Shown: positions 37,820 to 49,957 of the stretch, one piece after another | Position numbering within the stretch: the first letter of the stretch is position 1 | Layout of the letters: each line of letters begins with the position of its first letter | Assembly (NCBI GenBank): GCA_033002965.1 | Contig: JAURVB010013544.1 | Location: forward strand, 1-64,000 | Source: Piper betle | Lineage: Eukaryota; Streptophyta; Magnoliopsida; Piperales; Piperaceae | Length of the DNA stretch: 64,000 nt | Reading direction: 5' to 3' | Program-made: the position numbers and the translations under genes | The notes under the pieces: model-generated | Told to the model about the DNA's origin: nothing | Seen by the model: only the letters and a program-made list of their open reading frames with translations | Database searches by the model: none

Positions 37820-38120
37820 TGATACAAATAAAGCTAGTTAGAAGTGTAATAGGTGGGAAAAGGGCATAAATGTAAATTGAGGGGGAAGATTTGAAGTATA
37901 AAAGGAGAGACGTATGCAGAAAACAGAGGAGGAGAAAAACATGACTATGTTCTTGGTGTTGGTTTTGTAATTCAACTATATCAATTCCATTTCCATTTCT
38001 TCAATTTGATCAGTTAATTATCACTTGTTAGTAGTTATCCATGGCACTTATAAAGAAATTCCAAGTGGTAGATAAAGGAAAGGAGTTGGTGATTGCAAGC
38101 TTCCGATGAAGAAGCTACCA
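37820..38120 (+). repeat. 5' LTR of the gypsy element
   Basis: It begins TGATACAAATAAAGC and ends GAAGCTACCA. Confidence 0.93.
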
Positions 38121-38123
38121 AAA

Positions 38124-38136
38124 TGGTATCAGAGCC
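38124..38136 (+). other. Primer-binding site (initiator Met tRNA type)
   Basis: TGGTATCAGAGCC lies three bases after the 5' LTR and is complementary to the 3' end of plant initiator methionine tRNA. Confidence 0.9.
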
Positions 38137-38313
38137 GGTTGAGGGAGCAAAGATTGGAGCTCCGTCAGTTTTGATGGTAAAGGAGTTGATGGAGATTCGG
38201 AAGGAACAAGAGCATAATTAGAAAGTACAATCTCAATTGCTATATGCACTTTCTGAATTATCATTTCAATTTGACAATTTTTCAAAATCAAGAGTGGTGA
38301 TAATAGTAGAAGT

Positions 38314-39306
38314 GTGGTGAATCCTTTTATCCCTGCTGTGAGTGTGGATGCAAGGAATGTAGGTGAAGGCAACATGATCGATGAAATGTTTCATTTGCGT
38401 CAGTTTGAAATTCTTGCTGAAGTTAGACATAGTGGTGGAAGGAATCCACATTACGCAATTGATCATCTGAAGGGGAATCTTCAAATGGAGGATCAAGAGG
38501 ATTTCCAAGGAATCCTCAAGATGACGATCATTTGAGGGTGGTGAAACTACTTTTCAAAAGTATGATGGTACAAATGATCCAGTGCCATAGTTTAGTCGAT
38601 GTGAAAAATTCTTCAAGTTACATAAGGTGAAACCACAGTTTCAAGTTGGATTAGCAAGCTATCATTTGGAAGAGGACGCGTTAATCTGGTTTGGTATGAT
38701 TGACGAATTATACGAAGAAATGACATGGCAGAATTTAAAGGATGCAATGAATTTGCAATTCGGACCTACTGATTATGAGGATTTTTATGGAGATCTAACA
38801 AGACTCACAGCGGGAGGGGACAATCAAGGATTATATTACAAGATTCAACAGACTACTTCCAAGAGCTGGTAACATGACCGAAGGACAAAAGATTAGTAGT
38901 TTCACATGTGGTCTTAAGTTGCAATTGAGGGTGGAAGTTAAGTCACAAGGCCAATTTCTCTACTGGAGGTACAAGGTTTAGCAAAACACTTCGAACCTAA
39001 GGTTTTAATGGAAAGCAGGGTGCAGCACAACTTGAGAAGTAGAGCGTGGTTAGGGGATTCCCAAAGTACTACAGCTAAACATGAAATTGCAGCTGTAAAC
39101 ACTAAAAATGATAGTGCACAAAATCCCAAAGAAGTAGGATTTATAAAAAAAATGACTGTCAAACAATTACAAGAAAGGAAAGAGTTGGGGCTGTATTTCA
39201 AGTGTGATGAAAAATATACTTTGGGACACAAATGTAAGCAGCTATTCTGGATTGAGGGCATATTAGATGAGGGGGATTCAACAAGTAGTGAAGACGATAT
39301 CTTATA
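38314..39306 (+). pseudogene. gypsy gag remnant with degenerate zinc knuckle
   Basis: The frames read YHLEEDALIWFG and WQNLKDAMNLQFGP, typical of the gag capsid part, and near 39190 YFKCDEKYTLGHKCK, a zinc knuckle whose first Cys is replaced by Tyr. Stops separate the pieces. Confidence 0.8.
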
Positions 39307-39389
39307 AGTTGAAGATGTCAATAGTAAGGACAACTTACCTGCTATTCAATTGAATGCTCTTACAGGTACTTCAACATCAAACACGATGA

Positions 39390-39690
39390 GAATGTTTGGT
39401 AGAATTTATGGCCAGCAGGTGTCCATCTTAATTGATTTAGGTAGTTCATACAATTTCATTAATGCAAAGATTGTATAAAAGTTGAGGATCAAGGTTCAGT
39501 TTAGCAATACATTGAAGGTACAAGTTGCAAATGGGCAACAAATGATGTGTGCTGAGAAATGTGGTAATATAACCCTTGAGCTACTTGGACATACTATCCT
39601 TTCTGAATTTTTTGCATTGCAGTTAGAGGAGTTCGATGTTGTCTTAGGTGTTCAATGGTTGAAGACATTAGGATCAATTATCTAGAACTT
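39390..39690 (+). pseudogene. gypsy protease remnant
   Basis: The motif LIDLGSSYNFINAKI matches the D-[ST/L]-G active-site loop of plant gypsy proteases. It is followed by EEFDVVLGVQWLKTLG, the conserved flap and C-terminal part. In-frame stops lie between the two. Confidence 0.8.
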
Positions 39691-39899
39691 TGAATCTCTG
39701 ATCATGTCTTTTACTAAAGATGGGGTTCAATCATCATTACAAGGACTAGCAACTCCACCTCCTCAATTCTGCAGTAAAAAACAGATGTAGCATACATTAA
39801 AGAAGATAAAACATGGGCTTCTTATGCATTTACAGCTATTGGAGAAATCAGGACAATGTTTTCAACTCCACACATTTCTAAGGGATGAAGAGGAGCAAT

Positions 39900-40700
39900 A
39901 GTTGCAAGTGCTACTAAACAAATTTGAAAGGGTGTTTCAAGTACCTTCAACACTTCCTCCTAAAAGAACCCATGACCATAGAATTCCGTTGAAAGAAGGA
40001 GTTGGACCAGTGGCTCTCAAACCATATCGCTATCCATATTTTCAGAAAATGAGATAGAAAGACAAGTTAAGGAGTTGTTAGAAGCAAACATTATTCAGAG
40101 CATAACCAGTTCCTATTCATCTCCTATTTTATTGGTGAAGAAAAAGATAGGAGTTGGAGTATGTGTATAGATTATAGAGCATTGAATAAAGTGACAATCA
40201 AAGACAAATTTGCTAATACCCAATATTGATGAGCTCTTGGACGAATTACATGGTACATCCTATTTTTCAAAGCTAGATTTAAGATCAGGCTATCATCAGA
40301 TTTGCATGCATGAGGAGGATATACACAAAACAACTTTTCAAACTCACCAAGGCCATTATGAGTTTAAAGTGATGCCATTTAGATTAACCAATGCTCCTTC
40401 CACATTTTAAGCTTTGATGAACTCCATTTTTTCTAAGTATCTTCGAGACTTTATCTTGGTTTTTTTTATGATATATTGGTATACAACAAAACATGAACTG
40501 ACCATTTACAACATTTGGAGATTACCTTGCATGTTTTACAAGAGCAACAACTATTTGCTAGGAAAGAAAAATGTAGTTTTGGTATGAGGGAAGTGAAGTA
40601 TTTAAGTCATGTAATTACAGTAAAAGGAGTGGATATGGACTTGGATAAGATATCTGCAATGCTTAATTGGCCAATACCGAAGTCCATTAAATAGATTTGA
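39900..40700 (+). pseudogene. gypsy reverse transcriptase remnant
   Basis: The motifs [31 protein letters not shown] and [18 protein letters not shown] are present. The catalytic YDD box near 40465 reads FYDILVY, with one Asp gone, and stops follow, so it is inactive. Confidence 0.88.
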
Positions 40701-40914
40701 GAGTTCTTCGGCTTGGCAAGTTATTATAGAAAGTTTATTAAAGGTTATGCAACATTAGCTGCCGCACTCAATGATCTTTTGAGATGTGATGCTTATGTTT
40801 GGGATGAAATGATAGAAAAAAGCATTTAATGACCTAAAGTAAACTTTGACAAAAGCTTCACTCTTAGCTCTTCAAGATTTTTCAATACCTTTTGTGGTTG
40901 AAAAATCACAAAAG

Positions 40915-41290
40915 CATTTAATGTGATGCCGGTAGAGTGGGATTAGAAATGTTAGCTTTAATCACAAAAACTTTGATGCAGGAAGGCAGACCTATAGCAA
41001 ATTTTACCAAAATTCTTCATGGTCGAAATTGTCTCATGTCCACATATGAAAAAGAAATGTTAGCTTTGATTTTATCCATCCAAAAATGGCACCATTATTT
41101 ATTGGGACACAAGTTTATTGTCAAAACTGATCATGCTAGTTTGAAATACTTGTGGGAACAAAAGGTTCATACTGTGGCACAACAAAAATGACTTACTAAA
41201 TTGATTGGATATGACTTTAATGTTGAGTACAAATCAGGGAAAGAGAACAAAGTTGCTGATGGGTTATCAAGGCAATTTGATAGTTTTTCT
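40915..41290 (+). pseudogene. gypsy RNase H remnant
   Basis: The frame holds NCLMSTYEKEMLALILSIQKW, HHYLLGHKFIVKTDHASLKYL and [20 protein letters not shown] text, characteristic of gypsy RNase H. Stops interrupt it. Confidence 0.85.
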
Positions 41291-41419
41291 TGTCCACAGC
41301 TCGAACTGCATGAGGGAGACAACAAGTAATTGGCTATTGCTGCAATTTCAATGTCAGTACCCCGATGGATACAAGAGATAAAAGCTTCATATGCAACTAA
41401 TTGAACAATTCAATGATTA

Positions 41420-42670
41420 TTGCAGAAATTCCATAAAGGAAAACAATCAACAAAGTGGACATATAGGGAAAGGCTAAATTTTTACAAGAGCAGAATTTAT
41501 TTGATTGCTGATACAGATTTGATACCTATCATTTTAAAAGAGTTTCCTTGTGGAACACACGAAGGAGTTCTTAAAACTGTTAAAAGATTGAGAGCTGTAT
41601 TTTATTGGTAAAAAATGCATCAAGATGTGATTGCATTTATTAAAAATTGTGATACCTGTCAAAGGTTCAAATATTCTACAATGCTACCTTAAGGATTTCT
41701 TGAGCTTCTTGCCATACTTCAGCAGATTTGGACAGCCATTTCAATGGATTTTATCACAAGACTTCCAAAGAGTTTGGGCAAAGATTCTATATTTGTAGTT
41801 GTTGATAGATTGTCGAAGTACAAGCATTTTATGGCCATTTCCCATCCATTTACATCAGTTGTCATAGCTCAATTGTTCTGTTATAATATTTTTAAGTTGC
41901 ATGGGATGCCCACATCCATTGTATGTGATCGAGACAGTACCTTCACAAGTATTTTTGGAATGAGTTATTTCGTCTTCAGGGCATAGCTTTCAATTACAGT
42001 TCTGCATATCACCTATAGACTGATGGATAAATAGAAGTTATCAATAGAGTGTTAGAATAATATCTACGTTGTTTCACAAATGGAGAGTATAAGTCATGGG
42101 CGAAGTGGCTAACATGGGCAGATTTTTGCTATAATACAGGCTACTAATCGGCCATCAAAATGTCCCTTTTTGAAGCAGTTTACAACATGCCTCCACCCAT
42201 ATTTTTATCTTACATACTAGGTACGGCTAAGTTGCAGGAAGTAGACGCCACTTTACGCATAAGGGATTAACTGTTGTTCGAGTTGAGGGAGAATTTGAAG
42301 AGTGGGCAATTACGAATGAAGCATCACCATGGTTTAAGAAGAAGGGATGAAGAGTTTCAGGTTGGGCACAAGGTTTATTTGAAGTTACAATAGTATCATC
42401 AACATTCAGTTCGATCCAACATTATTACCAAATTAGCAGCAAAGTATTATGGTCCTTTTTATTGTTTTTGAGAGAATTGCAAAGGTTTCTTACATATTAC
42501 AGCTTCCGAATAGGAGTCAAATTCATGATGTTTTTCATATTTCCCAATTGAAAGCCGTTGTGGTGGCAGATGTTCGAGTTCATGTTGACCTACCGACAAG
42601 TTTGTCTTCCACAAATGAATTGGTTCAAGTCTTTTGTTCTAAATTCTCAACAAGCTGGTATTACAATTGA
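41420..42670 (+). pseudogene. gypsy integrase remnant
   Basis: The zinc-binding H..H..C..C region is recognisable (ending CDTCQRFK), as is the core (MDFITRLPKSLGKDSIFVVVDRLSKYKHF, VCDRDSTFTSIF). The C-terminal IHDVFHISQLK block is also present. Several in-frame stops occur. Confidence 0.85.
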
Positions 42671-42722
42671 AATACTCTTAATGCTCTTCTTGAGGGCAAG
42701 GTTTTTTTGGTTGGGGGGTATT

Positions 42723-43009
42723 TGATACAAATAAAGCTAATTAGAAGTGTAATAGGTGGGAAAAAGGCAAAGGTGTAAATTGAGGGAGAAGATTTGAAGT
42801 ATAATAGGAGAGACGTATGTAGAAAAAAACATGACCATGTTCTTGGTGTTGGTTTTGTAATTCAACTATGTCAATTCCATTTCCATTTCTTCAATTCGAT
42901 CAATTCATTATCACTTGTTAGTAGTTATCCATGACACCTGTAAAAAAATTCCAACAGGTACATAAAGGAAAGGAGCTGGTGATTGCAGCTTCTGAAGAAG
43001 AAGCTACCA
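42723..43009 (+). repeat. 3' LTR of the gypsy element
   Basis: It matches the 5' LTR and is preceded by a G-rich tract (GGTTGGGGGGTATT). Confidence 0.93.
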
Positions 43010-43090
43010 TAAACACAGGTTTAGGTCTCGCTAGTCTGACCGCCATCAATCGGTTTCTAGTTTGAAATCGATCCCAAGCTTCAAAGTGAT

Positions 43091-44312
43091 ATGGCCAGGA
43101 AGGAGAGAATATTGGTTCCGCTGGTCTTGATCGTTTTGGTGGTCGCTCTGGGTGCCTCACTGGCCGAAGCCGATGGGAACAAAGTGGTGGCAAGGGTAAC
43201 AGTGGTGGCAAAGGGAGCAGCGGCAAAGAAGGATCTGGTAGTGGAAATGGTAATGACAAGGGGAAAGGAGATGGGAATGGTAAGGAAGGAGGCGGCAATG
43301 GAAATGGGAAGGACAAGGGAGGTACTGATGAGAAGGGAAATGGGAAGGATAAAGGCGAGGGGAATGGGAAGGGGAAAGATGAGAAAGAAGATGAACGGTG
43401 GCCACCCATTACCGGGTACTTTCACCAGACGCGGCCACTGGCCAAGGAAGGGCCTTGTGCATGGGTGCCGGCAGGTGCTTCGTCCAGACCCTCAATTGCC
43501 CAAAAAAGTGCTCCGAGAGGAAGCCTAAGAAAGCCAAAAAGAAGAAGGGATGCTTCATCAATTGTGGTAGCAAGACACTACTTGCAATCTGCTACGACCC
43601 TCGATTCGTCGGTGGTGACGGTGTCATGTTTTACTTTCATGGATCCAAAGGAGGCAACTTTGCACTTGTCTCAGACGACCAACTTCACATCAACACCCAT
43701 TTCACGGCAGCAGGCCCGTGGGCGGAACCCGAGACTTCACTTGGGTGCAGGCCCTCGCCATAATGTTCGACACACACACTAGTGATCGGGGCACAAAGAG
43801 TCACCAAATGGGACGACGACGTCGACGCTCTCTCCCTCCGGTGGGATAGCGACTACATCGTTGTACCCACCGACGGTGAAGCCGAGTGGCGGAGCCTGGC
43901 CGGAGAACGACTCGTGGTGGTGGAGAGGACTGCCGCGACGAACAGCGTTAGGGTCACGGTGCATGGGCAAGTTGAGATGGACATCAAGGTGGTACCAATT
44001 GGTGTTGTACAGAATAGTGTACACAACTACCAACTCCCAAGAGATGACTCATTTGCCCATTTGGAGATGCAATTCCGGTTCACCAACTTGTCCGGAAGGG
44101 TTGAAGGGGTTTTGGGCCAGACCTGTAGGCCAAACTACGTGAGCGCTGCGAAGATTGGAGTGCCCATGCCCATGATGGGTGGCGAGGACAGGTATAGAAC
44201 TCCCTCCTTTCTTTCTCCGACGTGTGCAGCCTGCACATTCCGGCGGCTACCTGTGCAGACAGAGGAGGCTCATGGTGTGGATAATTACTCTGCTGCAAAT
44301 GCAGCATTCTGA
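43091..44312 (+). pseudogene. Root-cap/LEA-related secreted protein gene, broken
   Basis: The protein would be secreted. It starts MARKERILVPLVLIVLVVAL, a clear signal peptide, followed by a Gly/Lys/Asn-rich spacer ('GNGK' repeats, about 43180-43390). A Cys-rich segment then reads CMGAGRCFVQTLNCPKKC. The conserved root-cap domain follows: YDPRFVGGDGVMFYFHG, LHINTHF, RDFTWVQALAIMFDTHT, VHNYQLPRDDSFAHLEMQFRF, VEGVLGQTCRPNYVS, MPMMGGEDRYRTPSF. Function in the family is unknown (root cap and seed expression). The frame changes at least four times: near 43190, near 43400, near 43720, and in the (AC)n run at about 43769 where one AC unit seems lost. Part of the Cys-rich region before YDPRFVGG is also missing. 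A gypsy element ends 82 bp upstream of the start. Confidence 0.85.
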
Positions 44313-44567
44313 TGAGAAGGAAAGGCAAGAATGACCCCAACATTAGGAGCCGAAATCAAACATTTGGCCACATTAAACCTTGGATTATATGTTGTAAAAA
44401 TTGTTAATTTGAGCCATGAATCAATTGATAAAATCAATATAAGATCACAATAAGCTGGTAATGGTTTTGAATGATTACCCTTATAATCAAAGTGTATACA
44501 CCAGTTTGGAATTAGGTACAAGAATGACCATCAATCAAAGATACGTACCTGAAAGACTAATGTGTTG
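44313..44567. other. 3' flank of the root-cap-type pseudogene
   Basis: AT-rich, with nothing recognised. Confidence 0.4.
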
Positions 44568-44945
44568 GAAGGCCGGGGCCGAGGGGGAACCGGGGTGGGG
44601 AGCACAGCGGCGGGCCCTGCGCTGGCGGGGGAGAGCGCCGGCGGGTGGCAGGCAGCGGCAGGCGGGGGCGACGGCTCGGGGGCCGCGGGGGCGCCGGTAG
44701 GGGGGGCGAGGGTGGTCGACGGGCGGCGGGCACGAGCGGGCGGCAGGCGGCAGGCGGACAGGCGTGAGCGGGCGGCAGGCGGTGGGTGGACGGGCGGACA
44801 GGCGCGAGCGGGCGGACGGGCGGACGGAGGGTCGGACGGGTCTTGGACAGGTCTTGGCCGGGTCTTGGGCGGGTATAGGAGCCTATCAAATATGGGCCGC
44901 TGGATTTCAATCTAGCGGCCCAGATTTGGCGCCGCATTGTGGGCT
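44568..44945. repeat. GC-rich minisatellite-like block
   Basis: About 375 bp very rich in G on the plus strand, built of imperfect 'gcgggcggcaggcgg' and 'gcggacgggcggacagg' units, ending in 'gacgggtcttgg' repeats. The composition is abruptly different from the AT-rich flanks. Long open frames on both strands are a by-product of composition. Confidence 0.7.
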
Positions 44946-46416
44946 ACCAAAAGAGGGCAGCCCTATATATATATATAGATGAATTTTGTTTTTAATATGA
45001 TTAGGCTCAAAATCAGTAATTATCTATAATTTATAGCAATATTTGATCTGAAGATTAAACCCATTTAATCTGAATCTATAGAAAGCTACAGGCCGTGTAT
45101 CGGCTAATATTTTTTGTTTTAAAATATTTTGTCCAAATTGCAGCCAAATTCAGAAAACTGAATGAACAAGAAAAAAAAAGAGCCGGGACCTTTTTTTTGT
45201 AAAATGATTTTTTAACTCAATGATGGTTTTGCTCTGGTGGACGAGGCAAAGAATAACAGAAAAAAAATTCAAGCATATGATATTAAATATTAATAAAGAA
45301 GTTGAAAATTTTGGAAGGATATGGCTTAAGCCGACAAGCCACCCGCAATGTTGTGAACTTGTTTTCTATGTGTTGTGGGCCTGTGCCGGCCGGTTTGTCT
45401 TATTCCTATCATGTTTCTTAGAATACTACATATATTTGTGTCTATCAAAGTTTCTTTTACTTGTATTGCATAGTTTTATTTTTACTTTAATTCTGTGTAT
45501 TGGTGTAGGACGAAAGAAATGGGAAGTATAATTTTGTGGGTTTTTTGCCCTATAATCTAGCCTGGTTCAGAGTTCAAAGATGTGTGTCGAGATGTAGGCT
45601 TTGGTGTTGTATTGTGCACACATTTGATCGATGTGTATCGTCATTATTTATGCCTTACTATTGCCAATCTACGGTTTGAACAAGTAAATAGATTACAACT
45701 CTCAAAGTTATGTATCAAGTTATTCAACACACCAATATTGTTGTATTAATCTCACGTTAATTTCAGGGATGACCGGTATTTTGTATATGAACTAAGAGAA
45801 AAGTTTTATTTTGTGAAGCTTATGACACTTGTTTTTAAAAGTTTAAAGGATCCAACAAAAGTACGAGAGCTATAGGATGCTTGTTTCAAATCTTCTTTAG
45901 AGCCTCCAAAAACTTAAGAGTGGTATCAAAGCTAAGTAAATTTTGGCCTTTTATTTAATTTACCTCATGATAAATCAGCTACTATAATAAAGTCTTTTAA
46001 ACCCTCTGTAACTTCAAATATAAAGTGGAAAAAATTTGAGTGGCTTAATAGCTTAATGGATTAACCCAAAGATGATATAAATTAAATTAGAATTTCATAA
46101 AACCTCACTATAATATATAAACTGAATATATATGATAAAAAAATTATTTAAATAACCTGATATATAAAAAAGAGAATTGCTGGGATTTTTAAAAATGACT
46201 TGTAACTTAAATTTAAACTAATAAAATTTTTTCATTTTTTAAACTAATTTTTGAATTAAGAGGCCTGCGACGTTTCTTTTAAATCCTTTTTGGGGGCAAA
46301 TAAATATTGGGGGATTTGGCAATTTCCTCGTTAAATCCATAATTATAAGAGAAAACATTTGTTTTGGTATCTTTGAGATTGATTTTGCCAAATTAAAATT
46401 CACATATTCCACCGTT
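44946..46416. other. AT-rich intergenic region
   Basis: No gene or paired repeat was recognised. Confidence 0.4.
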
Positions 46417-47594
46417 TCAAAGGTGGAGTGAAGTGGCCGAAAAAACAAAGCCCGAGAATTCCGCCGTAGTGTCTACTCGGACCCACTTCAAGGTCCGAAT
46501 GTCCATCACATAGCCCACGTTCTTGAGCTGCCCGTCCTCCAAACACCGGGATCCGCTCAAAAACAAGCGCTCCGGCAAAGATCCGGACCCGTGTAAAACA
46601 GTAACACAGAACGACGACTGCACCCCGTCGGGCGCCGGCCCAACCACCTTCCAACTCCGGCTCCCATACTCGTACTCCCTCAAGCTTCCACCCTCAATTG
46701 TCCACAACCGAGTAAAAGGCATACCCGTCGTTTGGCCGTGTTTTAGGTCACTCGGACTCGGAGCCAATACCGACGATGCTCTCGGGCTGTTATTCGGGTA
46801 CGGCCACGCCCCGTCGAACCGCGTCCATTCGCACCTGTCCGGATCGAAAACCTCCGCAGTGGACCCGAACCGTCCCTGATAGTCCGTCGAGTACCCGCTC
46901 ACCACCACGAACCTCCCCTCGCCCGCGCCGGCGAAGCCCTGGCATTCGTCTCTCTCCGACAGCATGTCCGGCAGCCGCCGCCACGTATCGGCCTCCACGT
47001 CGTACGCCTCCGCCGAACGGAGCGCGTTCTTCCTGTCGTCGTGGCCGCCGGCGACGTAGACGACGCCGCCGACGGCGGCGCAGGCGAAGAAAGACCTGGC
47101 CGTCCCCATGCTGGCGCCGCGCCGCCACCGGCCCCCGCCGCCGGCGAAGTCGTACACGTAGACGTCGGCGGCGGAGTCGAGCGTCGCCGGGTCCCAGCCT
47201 CCGAGGACCACGACCTTGCCGGCGACGGCGACGCACTGGGAAAACAATGGTATCCCGGCGCGGAGGGACGGCGGCGAGGGAGCCTCGTCCAGGAACCGTC
47301 GGCGGCGTTGTAGACGGTGAGGCCGTAGGACGGCAAGGTCTTGCCGGGCTTCTTCCCAGATGGGTCGGCCTGGACGAGGCAGACGAGGTCCTCGGCCTTG
47401 CCGGCGGCTTTCCGGTGGCGGTAGTACGATGAGTCGGAGAGGAGGCCGTTCCATGCCTTGCACACTAATTTGAGCTCGGAGTGATACCGATACGGGACAC
47501 GAACAAGACACTCAATACCAATCTCATCTGGTAAACCCGGGATTAGATTCTTATGATCCATCTTTTCGATCTGATCGACCTCTATATTATCCAA
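46417..47594 (-). CDS. F-box/kelch-repeat protein (KFB/KMD family), one frame break
   Basis: It is the substrate receptor of an SCF ubiquitin ligase. Close plant relatives (KFB/KISS ME DEADLY, SKIP20) target phenylalanine ammonia-lyase and type-B response regulators; the target here is inference. The gene is intronless. The N-terminal F-box reads LIPGLPDEIGIECLVRVPYRYHSELKLVCKAW. Kelch repeats follow: VVVLGGWDPATLDSAADVYVYD, VVYVAGGHDDRKNALRSAEAYD and FVVVSGYSTDYQGRFGSTAEVFD. The first frame runs from ATG 47594 to about 47285 (..DGSWTRLP) and the rest lies in another frame from about 47290 (..PSLRAGIPLFSQC) to TGA 46417. One base seems missing after CTCCC. Everything else is conserved, so the break is recent or an assembly error. 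The middle of the gene is extremely GC-rich. Confidence 0.88.
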
Positions 47595-47643
47595 CTTCTT
47601 GTCTGGCTATGGTTCTGGTGATGAGGAAGGAGGGCTTGTATCT

Positions 47644-47661
47644 CTTATATATATATATAGA
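47644..47661 (-). promoter_or_regulatory. TATA box region of the F-box/kelch gene
   Basis: A TATATATATATA stretch lies about 50-65 bp upstream of the start codon on the minus strand. The resulting leader would be very short. Confidence 0.45.
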
Positions 47662-47795
47662 AGAATGTGAAGGGGTAGAGGAGTTAGCATGCCCAAACAG
47701 AAGATAAGATAAGGAAGATTAAAGATGGGGTGATAAAAAAGTATAATTAAGTAATTAGCTGGGTGTGCAATGGAGGTATCCCAAAACTGTGGCAA

Positions 47796-49011
47796 AGGAA
47801 TGAGCGATGTTTGAGGTTTACACTATGATTAAGAAGTTTGGAGCAGTGGATTGGACTAAAGCGGAGATTGATAGGGATGGGGAGGAGTCACATGCATAAT
47901 AGAGTGGAAGACACCCATTCGAGGACGCAACTTCGTTTTTTAATGCATTTGCGGGAAGGGGAGGATAGCATGATTGAGTTTGAGTGAACCGAACGCTGGT
48001 CGCACTTTCCAGAAACTGGAACCTCTGCTTTTTTGCCTTCCACTTTGTTGGATATTATTTCTGTCTAGTGATACAGTCTTCTTTATTTTAATATTATTAT
48101 CAAAGATATGTGAATTCTCTTATGTAACATCTGATTAATAAAAAAATTGTCTAACTCTAAAACAGCGCTTTTATTACAATTGCGAATAGTTACTGAGAGT
48201 GAGCTTGCTGTAAAAATAACTTTCCTAGAGCTCCAGATCAGCGTCGAAATAGAAATATTCATGAATATCAGTCATTCAACCTTTGCAGTCACCATCAAAG
48301 TCATTCTCAAGAAGGGTATCATTGAAACCTCCTGTTTAGGAAAATTAAAAAAAACCCCATTCCTCTCCCTCTCAATCTGAACGAGGGTTCAATGGCTGGA
48401 CACGGAGAAAAGATTACGAGGTGGCCACAGTTTGTCCTCATCCTAACACGCAGTGAAAAAGTAGCACCTATCTACCATTGCTTTTGGAATTTTGGGCCGC
48501 ACTAGAATACTTGAGCCATGCTTTGGACTTGGCAAAAGGGGTGAGAAGCTATAAAGCCCCAGCTAACAAATTGACAAGTCATGAGTCTCATGACAAGAAA
48601 AGATCAAAAGAAGGCATTGCATACGGAGAGAGGGCCCTCGCGATATGGATGATAACCTCGCGTGATAAGAGAAAGACAAGGACTGGCATAATTGAAGGAG
48701 AAACAGGTAAAGATAGGATTAATTGGCAAGCATAATCATTTTGACTAGGATCGATTCTCGTCGATATGAATTGTCAAGAGTACCTTCTTAGTCTCCAATG
48801 TTATTGTTAGCAGTTGCAGAGATGAAGGTTGAAAAAATATAGAGAAGATTGACTTGTGTATAATGGCATAAAACGTTTTTTTATCATTCGCGGAATGCCG
48901 TCGTGATTATTAAATATGCAGTTGATTACGGAATTTGCTTATTACAATCCTGCAATTCATCAGACGAAGACTTTTTTCCTAAAATCACTTGGTAATTAAA
49001 GATTAAGCATA
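47796..49011. other. Intergenic, no gene seen
   Basis: Mixed composition with no recognised coding pattern. Confidence 0.4.
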
Positions 49012-49019
49012 CTTATGAT

Positions 49020-49508
49020 TACGGTTACTGATTAAACGAGTCAAGTTGTGAGTATTTAATATTTGGTTTAGTTTGACTCGACTTAAAACTCAATATTTAA
49101 ATATTTGAGTTCGAATTCGACTAAAACTCAAATCTTACGAGCCGAACTCGAACAAGGTCACGCTCGACTCGTCTCAATTCAACTTGGTTATAACTCGAAC
49201 TTGACTCGAACTTTACTGGAACTCAACTTGTAGCTTGACTCGAACTCGACTCGATAAAATAATATAATAATATAATTTTTATATTTTATTTATTTATTTA
49301 TTTATAATATAATATCAAAGAAGTGAGATAATTGAGATGGTAAGTATTCAAGTTAATAACTTTAAGGTTATGGGTTCAATCTACATTGAATTCGAGCTCG
49401 AGTCGAACTCGAACAGATAAAAGATATTTGAGTCAAACTCGAGCATGTATCTTTAAAACTAGTTTGATCTCGAATCAAGCTCGAACGCTCGTTCGATTAG
49501 CACCCATA
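49020..49508. mobile_element. hAT-like element, unfilled relative of the 21218 element
   Basis: The left end is TACGGTTACTGATTAAACGAG and the right end, reversed, TATGGGTGCTAATCGAACGAG. The interior follows the outer 21218-22670 element block by block: 'ctcgaactcgactcgataaaataatataataatataat', the tRNA-like boxes, 'gaactcgaacagataaaagatatttgagtc'. It lacks the 874-bp nested insertion. The flanks CTTATGAT and CCCATAAC do not match, so the target duplication has decayed or the ends are off by a few bases. Confidence 0.75.
49329..49383 (+). other. tRNA-like A and B boxes in the second hAT-like element
   Basis: 'taattgagatgg' and 'gggttcaatct' occupy the same place as the boxes at 21479-21525. 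Confidence 0.5.
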
Positions 49509-49870
49509 CCCATAACCCATTTTTTCCGGATCAGCTTAACAAGATTTCAGGGTATCTATTTAACTATTCCAAGTCCAAGTTGTGGTTGCTTCCGGGTATC
49601 AAGCATCTTTGAGCATTTTTCATTAAACCTTGCAAAACTTTGATTAAGGTTGAGATATTATTCTCTTTTATGCATGTATCTACTGCAAAATTTTAAAATA
49701 TTTGAACCGCTCATATTGGAATATCCTAAGTGGTAAAAATACCATGTTTAGCAAACTACCTTTTACTATTTTGCCCAAATTTTTTTAAAAAAAGTTAATT
49801 AGCGATATCATCTTTGTGGACCTGAAATCTTTTTGGGTGGGAGGAATTTTTGATGGCATCTCCACATATC

Positions 49871-49957
49871 AAATTTAAAGAAATTTCCCTTTTTTTAGTA
49901 ATTTTATAAACTTCAAATTTAAAGAAATTTCCCTTTTTTTAGTAATTTTATAAACTT
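49871..49957. repeat. 44-bp tandem duplication
   Basis: 'aaatttaaagaaatttccc..' runs 49871-49914 and is repeated almost exactly at 49915-49957. Confidence 0.95.

Larger units (their letters stand above)
37820..43009 (+). mobile_element. Ty3/gypsy LTR retrotransposon, decayed
   Basis: LTRs of 301 bp (37820-38120) and 287 bp (42723-43009) both run TG..CA and are flanked by the perfect 5-bp duplication TAAAC (37815-37819 and 43010-43014). The domain order is gag, protease, reverse transcriptase, RNase H, integrase, which is the Ty3/gypsy order. All parts are interrupted by stops and frame changes, so the element cannot move by itself. The LTRs differ at roughly one base in ten plus small indels, which suggests an old insertion. 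Confidence 0.95.

Noticed and set aside
44557..44937. Pro/Arg-rich 126-codon protein
   Set aside because: By-product of a GC-rich tandem repeat.
46776..47432. 218-codon Arg-rich plus-strand frame
   Set aside because: Antisense shadow of the F-box/kelch gene.
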